Assembly (NCBI GenBank): GCA_039975755.1
Contig: JBDWGM010000141.1
Coordinates: forward strand, 4,501-68,500
Source of the DNA: JABSSA01 sp039975755
Lineage (GTDB): Bacteria; Pseudomonadota; Alphaproteobacteria; Rhodobacterales; Rhodobacteraceae
Direction of reading: 5' to 3'
Length of the DNA stretch: 64,000 nt
In this document: one piece after another, positions 44,040 through 52,796 of the stretch
How positions within the stretch are numbered: position 1 is the stretch's first letter
Layout: every line of letters starts with the position of its first letter
Translations under genes and position numbers: made by a program
Notes under the pieces: model-generated
The model's input: the letters and a program-made list of their open reading frames with translations, nothing else
Told to the model about the DNA's origin: nothing
The model's database searches: none

Positions 44040-44603
44040 ATGACATCGAAACTCTCAAGGCGCGGATTCGCGCTGTCCGCATTGGCGGGTACAGCAACAT
44101 TGGCAGCTTGCGGAAACGGTATCGGATCAAACGGCAGCACACTCATCGATGCGCGCGTTGATGCGACGCTGAACGAGATGCACCGCAGCTATCCAAATAC
44201 TTTAGATCTTTCCCAAAAGGCGAACGGTACACTGGTGATGCCACTTGTTACCGAAGCAGGTTTGGGGCTTGGCGGAGCCTATGGCCGCGGCGCGTTGCGC
44301 GTTGGTGGCGGCAGCGTCGATTATTATTCGTTGATCCGCGGGTCAGGCGGATTGCAGATTGGTGCGCAACAATTTGCACATGTTTTGTTTTTCATGACAC
44401 CAGAAGCTCTGTCTGATTTTCGTCGAGGATCTGGATGGGCAGCCGGTGGCGACATCGAATATGTCATCTCGGATGAAGGCGAAGGTCTCGCCGCAGATAC
44501 CACAACTGCGCTTAGCCCTGTGATTGCCGTCGTATTTGGCCGCGCGGGTTTGCGTATTGGCGCCACTCTTGAAGGCACCAAATACACGCGTATCATTCCG
44601 TAA
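44040..44603 (+). CDS. YSC84/SYLF-domain lipoprotein
   Basis: 187 residues. The N-terminus SRRGFALSALAGTATLAAC combines a twin-arginine-like motif with a lipobox (LAAC), so it may be a Tat-exported lipoprotein. The C-terminal two thirds carry the SYLF (YSC84) domain: GLGLGGAYGRGALRVGG, YYSLIRGSGGLQIGAQ and GRAGLRIGATLEGTKYTRI. SYLF proteins bind phosphoinositides in eukaryotes; the bacterial role is unknown. AGGCGG lies upstream of the ATG. Convergent with the PAS-protein gene. Confidence 0.9.
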   Translation: MTSKLSRRGFALSALAGTATLAACGNGIGSNGSTLIDARVDATLNEMHRSYPNTLDLSQKANGTLVMPLVTEAGLGLGGAYGRGALRVGGGSVDYYSLIRGSGGLQIGAQQFAHVLFFMTPEALSDFRRGSGWAAGGDIEYVISDEGEGLAADTTTALSPVIAVVFGRAGLRIGATLEGTKYTRIIP

Positions 44604-44616
44604 GCAAAAAGAGTTG

Positions 44617-44652
44617 AGGCGGGTGTATTCCTTGATGGGAATGCGACCGCCT
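44617..44652. terminator. Hairpin between convergent SYLF and PAS-protein genes
   Basis: AGGCGG (44617) pairs with CCGCCT (44647) and ATTCC (44627) with GGAAT (44638), giving a two-part stem that touches the stop codon of the minus-strand gene. There is no T tract, so termination is only suggested. Confidence 0.35.
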
Positions 44653-45877
44653 ATGCCGCTTCTTTTGATGTACGACGCAGCATTTGATCCGACGCTTCAA
44701 GAATGACGCGTACGGCGTCCTCAATTTCAGTCATAACGCGATTTAAATCCTGCTCAGACGATTGCAGGCGGTTCACAATTTCGTCCAGGCCTTCTGTATC
44801 GCCCTGTGCCTTTGATCGTTCGATTTTGCACATGATGCGCGTCATTTCGAGCCCTGACATCATGCGCCGCATGTCTCGGCAAATGCGTGCAAAGCGCCGT
44901 GCCTTATCCGCCAATTGCGACACTGCCGTCCGGCTTTGCTTTTCATATTGATCGGTCAGATCCGTCAGATAATCTAGATTGAGTTTACGGTCGCCAGTGT
45001 CATTGGTTGGTTCGCGGCTATAGATAGCCAAAACTTCTGGTATCAGGGTCGCGATTGCAGACACAAACATAGCTGAACGTAGCGGACCAGCGCCAAGTTC
45101 TGCCGCATCTCGAAAACCACTTAGTGAATGTGATAAGGATTGCGACATCTGGCGGTGGTTGTCAGAAATGACGCTAATTGGTCCATCCGCTCCTTCAAGT
45201 CGCCCGGCCTGAAGCCGCATATTATAGGGAATCTGTTCAGTTCGGGAAAAGAGCATCTCGACTGTGCCGCCAGAGTTTTCGACTATGGACACTGCTTCTG
45301 CGATGTTCTGTAACGCGCTGATGACTTGTGGTCGCGCCTTTCCCAAGTTCGAAATGCGACCCATTGTTTCGGCGATCAATGCATCACTCATGAAATGACT
45401 GTAATCGTCAAATCCCATTTCTTCCAATTCTGCCAAGAACATTTTAACGCCATCGTCAACGGATGCCCCATCTATTTCTTCTGCAGCGCGAAGCTTTTCA
45501 TAGACCGGCTTGATCTTTTCAAGAATTTTTGACGTCGGCTTCAATCGGATTGAGATAAATCCGTCGTCCAATGGCATCATGATAGCAAAAACCCAAAATG
45601 GCTGTCCCTGCTTTGTGCGATTGACGACATACCCCCCAATCGGTTCATTTTTTTGAGCAGACTCTGACAGCATAAAGAACACGCATTCAGGCATGTCTGG
45701 ATGACGCACAATTTTCTGGGGTGCACCAATTAGCTCAGACCAATCATACCCTGAAATGTACTGGAATGCCGCGTTGCCGGATTGAATATGCCCGCGCTTG
45801 TCGATGCGCGAGAAAAACAGATCTTCTAACCGGAACCTGTCGGTTTCCAGTGCATACAGACCAGGATACGATTGCAT
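44651..45877 (-). CDS. Soluble Aer-type PAS protein with helical C-terminal half
   Basis: 408 residues. Residues about 28-112 form a PAS domain of the Aer redox-sensor type: NAAFQYISGYDWSELIGAPQ, IVRHPDMPECVFFML and GQPFWVFAIMMPL. Aer-type receptors continue into a membrane anchor, HAMP and a chemoreceptor tip. Here none is seen; instead about 290 helical residues follow, rich in heptad-like repeats (QYEKQSRTAVSQLADKARRF) and ending in a likely coiled coil. The protein is cytoplasmic and its output partner is unknown. No che gene is adjacent. The start at 45877 has AGG upstream. Confidence 0.82.
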   Translation of the reverse strand: MQSYPGLYALETDRFRLEDLFFSRIDKRGHIQSGNAAFQYISGYDWSELIGAPQKIVRHPDMPECVFFMLSESAQKNEPIGGYVVNRTKQGQPFWVFAIMMPLDDGFISIRLKPTSKILEKIKPVYEKLRAAEEIDGASVDDGVKMFLAELEEMGFDDYSHFMSDALIAETMGRISNLGKARPQVISALQNIAEAVSIVENSGGTVEMLFSRTEQIPYNMRLQAGRLEGADGPISVISDNHRQMSQSLSHSLSGFRDAAELGAGPLRSAMFVSAIATLIPEVLAIYSREPTNDTGDRKLNLDYLTDLTDQYEKQSRTAVSQLADKARRFARICRDMRRMMSGLEMTRIMCKIERSKAQGDTEGLDEIVNRLQSSEQDLNRVMTEIEDAVRVILEASDQMLRRTSKEAA

Positions 45878-46044
45878 TGAACACCTGCTTTTTTGAACGA
45901 TTTGTCCAAGTAATCGCAGAGGAAAGTATTCAAAGTGTTACTGCACAAGCAGGTGAATTGCTTTTTTCGGATCTTTCCGCATATCGGTCAATCGGACGCT
46001 TCCCAAAAAGTGAACCGCCCGACATGTTGGTTGTGCCAATAAGC

Positions 46045-46917
46045 TTAGTCGAATTTGGCGAGGCGTTTAAACAAACTGGATGTATCCCAACGACCACCGC
46101 CCATTTTCTGCACGTCCTTGTAAAACTGATCAACAAGCGCAGTCACTGGCAAGGATGCACCAACAGCATCTCCAGCCTCAAGACAGATTCCAAGGTCTTT
46201 GCGCATCCAATCAACGGCAAATCCGTGTTCCCAATGATCATCCAACATCGTTTCGTAACGGTTTGACATTTGCCAGCTTCCTGCCGCGCCCTGACTGATG
46301 ACTTCAACAACCGCACGTCCATCAAGACCCGACTTTTCCGCCATATGCAGTGCTTCGCTTAAACCTTGCACCAATCCGGCAATCGCAATTTGGTTGCACA
46401 TCTTTGTCGTTTGACCAGCGCCCGATTCACCGATGCGTCGGCATAATTTCGCGTAGACCTGCATGACCGGCTCTGCGCGCGCATAGGCACCTTCGTCACC
46501 GCCGCACATGATTGACAATTGTGCGTTTTCTGCACCCGCTTGACCGCCAGAAATCGGCGCGTCCACGAAACTGACTTGGTGACGTTCGGATTCTTTGTAG
46601 AGTTCCTTTGTCACTTTCGCAGAAACAGTCGTATGATCGACAAATACAGTGCCCGCGGCCATACCAGCAAAAGCACCATCATCTCCTAAACAAATAGAGC
46701 GCAAGTCGTCGTCATTGCCGACACAGGCCATGACAAATTCCGCGCCTTGTGCCGCTTCACGCGGAGTCGCAGCGGATTTGCCGCCGTGTTTGGCAGCCCA
46801 ATCATTCGCCTTTGATGCAGTGCGGTTGTACACAGTGACATCATGTCCCGCGGCCTGCAAATGACCTGCCATCGGAAATCCCATAACACCTAATCCAAGA
46901 AATGTGAGCTTAGCCAC
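46045..46917 (-). CDS. NAD(P)-dependent beta-hydroxyacid dehydrogenase (3-hydroxyisobutyrate dehydrogenase family)
   Basis: 290 residues starting at GTG 46917 (VAKLTFLGLGVMGFPMAGHL), with GGGAGGG seven bases upstream; a frame from 46950 adds 11 residues and loses this site. FLGLGVMGFPMA is the cofactor-binding GxGxMG motif, FVDAPISGGQAGAENAQLSI the substrate-binding signature, and GAGQTTKMCNQIAIAG has the catalytic Lys. Enzymes of this family oxidise 3-hydroxyisobutyrate, tartronate or similar acids; the neighbours do not decide which. Confidence 0.93.
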   Translation of the reverse strand: MAKLTFLGLGVMGFPMAGHLQAAGHDVTVYNRTASKANDWAAKHGGKSAATPREAAQGAEFVMACVGNDDDLRSICLGDDGAFAGMAAGTVFVDHTTVSAKVTKELYKESERHQVSFVDAPISGGQAGAENAQLSIMCGGDEGAYARAEPVMQVYAKLCRRIGESGAGQTTKMCNQIAIAGLVQGLSEALHMAEKSGLDGRAVVEVISQGAAGSWQMSNRYETMLDDHWEHGFAVDWMRKDLGICLEAGDAVGASLPVTALVDQFYKDVQKMGGGRWDTSSLFKRLAKFD

Positions 46918-46994
46918 GACATAACCCTCCCTTGCGCTTGCTTCAGGCACTACCTAACAGGCATAGAACAAGGGTCAACAGGAAGGCGCCCGCG

Positions 46995-49460
46995 ATGGCA
47001 GCAAATGTGTTTCGTTGGTTGGTAAGGATTGCCGCCGGACTTATTGTCCTCAGCGTTCTTGCTGTTGTTTTGGTCTATTACTTCGCGTCCCGGTCACTAC
47101 CTGATTATGACGCGACAATTCGTATGGATGGCATTTCAGCTCCTGTCGAAATCGTTCGCGACAATGCAAACGTGCCCCATATTTTCGCAGAACGCGACGA
47201 AGACGTTTATTTCGCTCTTGGCTTTGCCCATGCGCAAGACCGTTTGTGGCAAATGACAATGTTGCGTCGCACAGCACAGGGCCGATTATCAGAACTGTTT
47301 GGAACAGCGACCGTCGACGTCGATAGCTTTATCCGTCGGTTAGATATCTACGCATTGGCCGTCGCCAGCGTCGAAGCACAATCTCCGCAAGCTCTGACGT
47401 TTTTGGAAGCGTATGCTGCGGGCGTTAATGCACGTATAACCCAAGTGAACTCCGAAGCATTGGGGCGCGGCGCACCCGAAATGTGGATTTTCAACCACGC
47501 GATATCACCGTGGCGTCCCGCAGACAGTCTGGCTATTGCCAAACTGATGGGCCTACAGCTGTCGGGACATATGGACGATGAAATCATTCTCGCGCGGACG
47601 TCTCTGGCATTAACGGACCCAAAACGTGTCAAAGATTTACTGCCCGATGCGCCCGGCCCCGGAATCGCCGCCCTACCGGAATATGCCAGCCTTATTCCAG
47701 ATCTGCCGAAATTCGCAAAAGGCAGTCCGCGTGAGGTTCATCCATTATCGCCTTTCCGGCCGCGTGGGTTAACGGGTGCTTCGAACGCATGGGCCGCCTC
47801 ACCTTCACGATCTGCCTCTGGCGGCACTTTGTTGGCAAACGATCCGCACTTGGGCTTTTCAGCACCCGCAATCTGGTATCTTGCACGACTGGAATTGCAA
47901 ACAGGCGGTGTCATCGGTGGCACAATCCCTGGGATGCCGGTCGTAATGACTGGACGATCTTCGGACCTTGGCTGGGGCCTGACAACGGCCTATGCCGACG
48001 ATCAGGACGTCTATCTTGAGGAGTTGAACCCAGACAACCCCCAAGAATACCGGACCCCAGATGGGTGGAGTGAATTTGAAACCCGTGGCTCTATCATCAA
48101 GGTAAAAGACGAAGCGCCGATCACCTTGACCTTGCGCTGGACCGAGAATGGGCCGGTTATCCCTGCGTCTGTGAAATCTTTGGGCACTATCACACCACAA
48201 GGTCATGTTACCGCCTTGCGCTGGACCGTGCTGTCGCCAAACGATACGTCCCTGACTGCGGCTTTCGGCATTATGCAGGCAGAAACAGTGCAGGATGCAA
48301 TCACCGCAATGGAAAATTATATTGCGCCTGCGCAAAATCTGACATTGGCCGACCGTGACACCATCGCCATGAAAACCGTTGGCGTCATCCCAAGTCGCGA
48401 TGCCAATCACCTGACCCAAGGACGATTGCCCAGCTTTGGGTATATGCCGCAAAATCGGTGGCAAGGGCGCATGCCATACGCGTCGAACCCGGAATTTGTG
48501 TCTCCTATCGGGGGTATCCTTGGGAACACAAACAACAAGACTGTCGATCGCCCGTTTCCCAATCACGTCAGCTTTGTCTATGGCGACACCCAACGCATCC
48601 AGCGCTGGCAACGACTGATGCAAACGCGCGAAGTCCACACGCGCGACAGTTTTATCGAAGCGCAATTGGACAGTGTTTCGTTTACGGCACGTTCTCTTTT
48701 GCCGCTCATTGGGGCCGACCTTTGGTTTACGGGCGAAGCCGCACCAGAAGGCACGCGTGAACGTCAACGCCAGCGCGCCCTTGCCTTACTGGCCGAATGG
48801 AACGGCGAAATGAACGAACATTGGCCAGAACCGTTGCTGTATGCCGCGTGGATACGCGCGCTACAGGATCGGTTAATCCACGATGATCTTGGTCCATTGG
48901 CCGATGAATACACACATGTCGAACCGCTTTTCATCGAACGGGTTTTTCGCGACGTCGATGGTGCAAGTGCATGGTGCGACGTTCGTCAATCCGCCCCAAC
49001 AGAAAGCTGTTCAGATCTGGCGCGCATGGCCTTGGACGACGCTTTGATCTGGATCGAAGAAACTTGGGGCAGCCAAATCGAAGCTTTACGCTGGGGCGAC
49101 GCACACCAAGCCACACATGACCATCAGGTTTTGGGGACAGTCCCGTTGTTGCGCCAATTTGTGAACATCCGCCAATCAACATCCGGCGGGGACAATACAT
49201 TGTTGCGTGGCCGCACAAAGGGTTCAGGCGACGACCCATTTCATAACGTGCATGGCGCTGGATATCGTGGTGTCTACGATTTTGCTGACCCCAACAGTTC
49301 GGTCTTCATTTCTTCGACTGGTCAATCGGGGCATTTTCTGTCTCGGCATTATGACGATATGGCCCAGCTTTGGCGGCGCGGGGAATATATTCCGATGTCG
49401 CTGGACGAAGGTTTGGCACGTGCAGGCTCGGTTGGTGTAACGACATTGACCCCGCGTTGA
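46995..49460 (+). CDS. Penicillin/AHL acylase family protein
   Basis: 821 residues of the N-terminal nucleophile amidohydrolase family that splits itself into alpha and beta chains. The catalytic Ser263 lies in GASNAWAASP, the new N-terminus of the beta chain. The alpha part has VPHIFAERDEDVYFALGFAHAQDRLWQM. The N-terminus has one hydrophobic helix (about 10-31) that anchors or exports it. Substrates in this family include penicillins and acyl-homoserine lactones, which roseobacters use as signals. I start at ATG 46995, nine bases after AGGAAGG. The next gene overlaps by one base. Confidence 0.92.
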   Translation: MAANVFRWLVRIAAGLIVLSVLAVVLVYYFASRSLPDYDATIRMDGISAPVEIVRDNANVPHIFAERDEDVYFALGFAHAQDRLWQMTMLRRTAQGRLSELFGTATVDVDSFIRRLDIYALAVASVEAQSPQALTFLEAYAAGVNARITQVNSEALGRGAPEMWIFNHAISPWRPADSLAIAKLMGLQLSGHMDDEIILARTSLALTDPKRVKDLLPDAPGPGIAALPEYASLIPDLPKFAKGSPREVHPLSPFRPRGLTGASNAWAASPSRSASGGTLLANDPHLGFSAPAIWYLARLELQTGGVIGGTIPGMPVVMTGRSSDLGWGLTTAYADDQDVYLEELNPDNPQEYRTPDGWSEFETRGSIIKVKDEAPITLTLRWTENGPVIPASVKSLGTITPQGHVTALRWTVLSPNDTSLTAAFGIMQAETVQDAITAMENYIAPAQNLTLADRDTIAMKTVGVIPSRDANHLTQGRLPSFGYMPQNRWQGRMPYASNPEFVSPIGGILGNTNNKTVDRPFPNHVSFVYGDTQRIQRWQRLMQTREVHTRDSFIEAQLDSVSFTARSLLPLIGADLWFTGEAAPEGTRERQRQRALALLAEWNGEMNEHWPEPLLYAAWIRALQDRLIHDDLGPLADEYTHVEPLFIERVFRDVDGASAWCDVRQSAPTESCSDLARMALDDALIWIEETWGSQIEALRWGDAHQATHDHQVLGTVPLLRQFVNIRQSTSGGDNTLLRGRTKGSGDDPFHNVHGAGYRGVYDFADPNSSVFISSTGQSGHFLSRHYDDMAQLWRRGEYIPMSLDEGLARAGSVGVTTLTPR

Positions 49461-50044
49461 TGTTGGTTCTGTTTAACAAACCTTTTGGCGTCCTGAGCCA
49501 ATTTACCGATTCAGGCAACGCAGACAGCCCGCGCCCGACCCTGTCAAAATACATCGATCAACCTGGGGTATATCCGGCTGGACGTTTGGACCGGGACAGC
49601 GAAGGTTTGATGCTCTTGACCGATGATGGACGCCTTCAATCGCGCATCAGCCACCCCAAGTTCAAAGCGCCCAAAACATATTGGGTGCAAGTTGAAGGTC
49701 GGCCGGATGACACAGCACTGAATGCACTGCGCCACGGAGTCACATTAAAGGACGGCCCCACGCGTCCAGCCAAAGTGCGCCAAATCGATACTCCCAAATC
49801 CTTGTGGGATCGTGATCCCCCTATTCGAGTACGCAAAGCTATCCCAGATACATGGTTGGAAATCACCATCACCGAAGGGCGAAATCGCCAAGTGCGTCGC
49901 ATGACAGCACATGTAGGCGCGCCAACACTTCGGCTTATCCGCGCCCAAATTGGGGATTGGAGCCTTGGCCCCCTGCAACCGGGCCAATGGGTTTTGGCCG
50001 ATCATGTTCCGCATGAGATCACTGCGAGGAAAAGATCGAAATAA
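49460..50044 (+). CDS. rRNA large-subunit pseudouridine synthase, RluE/RsuA-type
   Basis: 194 residues, catalytic domain only (no S4 domain), as in RluE. The catalytic Asp sits in GRLDRDSEGLMLLTDDG, and KTYWVQVEGRP and GRNRQVRRMTAHVG complete the family motifs. It makes pseudouridine in ribosomal RNA, most likely 23S. The ATG at 49460 shares one base with the stop codon of the acylase gene (TGATG). A frame from 49370 is not needed. Confidence 0.92.
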   Translation: MLVLFNKPFGVLSQFTDSGNADSPRPTLSKYIDQPGVYPAGRLDRDSEGLMLLTDDGRLQSRISHPKFKAPKTYWVQVEGRPDDTALNALRHGVTLKDGPTRPAKVRQIDTPKSLWDRDPPIRVRKAIPDTWLEITITEGRNRQVRRMTAHVGAPTLRLIRAQIGDWSLGPLQPGQWVLADHVPHEITARKRSK

Positions 50045-50281
50045 ATCATCCCTAAGCGTGTTCACCTTGTCCTCAGCATGGGCATTTCTGATCTATCAAA
50101 TCGTCAAATTTTCAACCCAGATTTGCTCCTCAACGAAAGCCACAAAGAAATCGGTCAGTTTTCATGAACCTCAATAAAATAAGGTGCACGGATAGGTTAT
50201 CGAGGTAACATTAACGTGATGAAGGACACTCCAATTCCCCTATCTTTGTAACCCAATCCCCATCATATTTTCTGCATTCAT

Positions 50282-50305
50282 GCTGCATGGAGTGTTCTAT
50301 GCAGC
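50282..50305 (+). other. Hairpin upstream of the VPLPA-CTERM gene
   Basis: GCTGCAT and ATGCAGC form a perfect 7-bp stem with a 10-base loop, ending 23 bases before the ATG. It may lie in the 5' leader or be a regulator site. Confidence 0.35.
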
Positions 50306-50328
50306 GCTTTTACCATTTGGGGGTATAC

Positions 50329-50970
50329 ATGAATACTTTTGGCAAAACTGCATTACTCGCAGCGACATCGCTTTTTGTTGCTTCAACTGCTTTTGCATCA
50401 ACTGTCAGCATAACAGCTGCAGACGTCGACAACACCGGCGATGATGTCATGTTTAGCATTGCCAACAACGGCAATCAGGCAATCTCAATGATCACATTCG
50501 ACGTCTCGCAAGCTGCAGATGTTTCGGCTTTGGCTAGGTTCAACATTCCGTCAAACCTAAGTGATGGCGACGGTATTTCGAACGAAGGTGACACCGGATC
50601 GTTTCAGTTCATAAACACAGATTCTGACGCACAGTTGGAACAACTAAAGTGGACGTTTGACGGCGCTGGTTTGGGTGTGGGAAGCACGTTTAATTTCAGC
50701 GCGTGGATTCAATACCTCAATGACGAAACTGCTTCGGGTCAAAAAGGCGGATTGGACGACGACGGTGATCGTTTGTTCGCGTCAGTGGTCTTTGCAGATG
50801 GTTCTGTTCAATCCAGTTTCTTCACTTCACTCGGCGCGCCAGGACAAGTAGGTGCAGCAAGCCTGGATTTGGCATCACCAGCACCCGTTCCGCTTCCTGC
50901 ATCAGCTCTGCTGTTGTTGGGTGGTGTCGCTGGTCTTGGCACTATGCGTCGCCGCAAGAAGGCAGCTTAA
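50329..50970 (+). CDS. VPLPA-CTERM sorting-domain exported protein
   Basis: 213 residues. A signal peptide (about 1-23, ending FASTAFA-like) leads a beta-rich body. The C-terminus is PVPLPASALLLLGGVAGLG followed by MRRRKKAA: the VPLPA motif, a hydrophobic helix and a basic tail that mark PEP-CTERM-type targets of exosortase in alphaproteobacteria. The body is acidic and of no family that I know. GGGGG six bases before ATG 50329 fixes the start. No exosortase (xrtD) gene is in the window. A terminator with a long loop follows. Confidence 0.87.
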   Translation: MNTFGKTALLAATSLFVASTAFASTVSITAADVDNTGDDVMFSIANNGNQAISMITFDVSQAADVSALARFNIPSNLSDGDGISNEGDTGSFQFINTDSDAQLEQLKWTFDGAGLGVGSTFNFSAWIQYLNDETASGQKGGLDDDGDRLFASVVFADGSVQSSFFTSLGAPGQVGAASLDLASPAPVPLPASALLLLGGVAGLGTMRRRKKAA

Positions 50971-50980
50971 ACGAAAATCA

Positions 50981-51064
50981 GAAAGCGGCCCCAGCACCCA
51001 AAGCGTATTTACTCCTGAAATGGACTTAGACGATTTGGTTTGCCTTTAGCGGCCGCTTTCTTTT
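50981..51064 (+). terminator. Terminator with long loop after the VPLPA-CTERM gene
   Basis: GAAAGCGGCC (50981-50990) is perfectly complementary to GGCCGCTTTC (51051-51060), with a 60-base loop, and four or more T follow. The long loop is unusual but the outer stem is strong. Confidence 0.5.
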
Positions 51065-51118
51065 CGCTTTGATCACATTATTCAAAGTGACGCTGGTTTG
51101 GCTCTCATGTTGCCAATA

Positions 51119-51134
51119 CCCGCCGGAAGGCGGG
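51119..51134 (-). terminator. GC-rich hairpin downstream of hflX
   Basis: CCCGCC-GGAA-GGCGGG, a 6-bp stem with a tetraloop, 25 bases beyond the hflX stop on its 3' side. The T tract is weak. Confidence 0.45.
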
Positions 51135-51159
51135 ACTTAAGTAAGAACCAAGCGGCAAA

Positions 51160-52434
51160 TCACAGCCCTTCGAACTGTGCACGATCCTTCGCGCTCCATC
51201 GGATATCAAGATCAAAGCCATTTTCCGTTTGACGCTCTTCTTGCACCAAATCGCGTTCAAACAGCCAAGCCCGTTTGCGTCCGTCCGCAAAATCAAGCTG
51301 TAAATTCGCTTCCGTCAGCTCGCCTTGAAGGCGTTCCGCGATATCGACCAAAAGGTCACTTAAACCTTCGCCTGTAAGTGCCGAAATTACATGGATATTC
51401 TCTTGGCGTTGTGCAGCGTTGCGCGTGCCATCGGCGACTTCTGGATCCAACGCATCCAATTTATTCCACACTTCAATTTGGGTCCGTTCTTCTTCGACAC
51501 CCAAATCAACCATGATCCGTCGCACATCTTCGGCCTGAGAGTCGGTTTCAGGGTGACTGATATCACGCACATGCAGCACAATATCTGCGGCCAAAACTTC
51601 CTCTAAAGTCGCACGGAACGATGCCACTAATTCTGTCGGCAAGTCCGAGATAAAGCCAACCGTATCCGACAAAATAACCTCTGGCCCATCCGTCAATTCG
51701 ACACGCCGCATAGTAGGATCCAACGTGGCAAACAGCATGTCCTTGACCATGACGTCCGCACCCGTTAGACGATTGAACAATGTCGACTTACCAGCGTTCG
51801 TGTACCCAACAAGAGCAACGATAGGGTATGGAACCTTGGCACGTGCCGCCCGATGTAACGTGCGGGTTTTCACAACCTTTTCAAGCTGACGGCGCAAGCT
51901 ATTCAACTGCGTATCAATGGCGCGTCTGTCCGCCTCGATCTGCGTTTCGCCTGGTCCACCGACAAACCCCAAGCCACCACGTTGGCGTTCCAAGTGAGTC
52001 CACGCCCGCACAAGACGTGTACGCTGATATGTCAAGGCTGCCATCTCGACCTGCAACACACCTTCTCGCGTGGCCGCCCGATCCGAAAAAATCTCGAGGA
52101 TCAAACCCGTCCGATCAAGCAGTTTGACCTTCCATGCTTTTTCAAGATTGCGTTGTTGAACCGGAGTAACCGGGCCGTCAATCAGAACAAGATCAACATC
52201 AGCCTGCTTCAGGCGATCTTTTAACTCGTCGATCTTACCTTGACCAAAAAGCAATCCGGCGCGCGGTTTTGCCAAAGGCACAACTTCAGACCCGACAACG
52301 TCAAGTTCCGGCAATGCGTGCGCCAATGCGACGGCTTCGTCCAATGCAAAGACCGGCTCGCGCCGGTCCTGGTCTGACTTAATATCTGGGTGCAACACCC
52401 ATGCGCGGGTGACCGCAGTTTCAGTATCGCTCAA
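51160..52434 (-). CDS. hflX: GTPase HflX
   Basis: Ribosome-associated GTPase that splits stalled ribosomes. The 424 residues have the HflX N-terminal domain and a GTPase domain with [16 protein letters not shown] (G1), [10 protein letters not shown] (G3) and a G4 NKLD in VWNKLDALD. The start codon appears to be TTG at 52434, sharing four bases (TTGA) with the hfq stop codon, so translation is coupled; a later GTG would cut into the conserved start. hfq-hflX is the conserved gammaproteobacterial and alphaproteobacterial pair. Confidence 0.95.
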
Positions 52435-52670
52435 GAGGCGTCTTCACCCTCATACAGGCTGATCGGTTGGCTGGGCATAATTGTAGAAATCGCGTGTTTG
52501 TAAACCAATTGCGATTGCCCGTCGCGTCGCAACAAAACGCAGAAATTATCAAACCAAGTGATAACACCCTGCAGTTTTACGCCATTGATTAGGAAGATTG
52601 TGACCGGAACCTTGGTCTTACGCACATGGTTCAGGAATGCATCCTGCAAATTCTGTCGGTCCGAAGCCAT
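52431..52670 (-). CDS. hfq: RNA chaperone Hfq
   Basis: 79 residues, the full Sm1 and Sm2 motifs with no long C-terminal tail: [20 protein letters not shown] and [14 protein letters not shown]. The proximal-face QNLQDAFLN start is present. Hfq helps small RNAs pair with messages, here possibly with the predicted RNA at 30594-30670. It follows trkH on the same strand after a 126-base gap that should hold its promoter, with AAAGG before the ATG. Confidence 0.98.
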
Positions 52671-52796
52671 TGTTTTTTAACCTTTATTCTTGCCGAGCTT
52701 GCGGATCAAGCCCCCCATCCAAAAACGAGTATGTCTCGGTAAAAGCGAAGATTCTAGCCCCAAAATATCTGGAATAGAGTTCCTGGGGCAATTGGG

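Noticed and set aside
45721..46266. Plus-strand frame of 181 codons crossing the gap between the PAS-protein and dehydrogenase genes
   Set aside because: Most of it is antisense to two real genes and the central part has no recognisable domain; the gap is only 167 bases.
47859..48767. Open frame of 302 codons on the minus strand inside the acylase gene
   Set aside because: It is antisense to conserved acylase motifs, and its composition (rich in Arg, Cys, His) is typical of a shadow frame.
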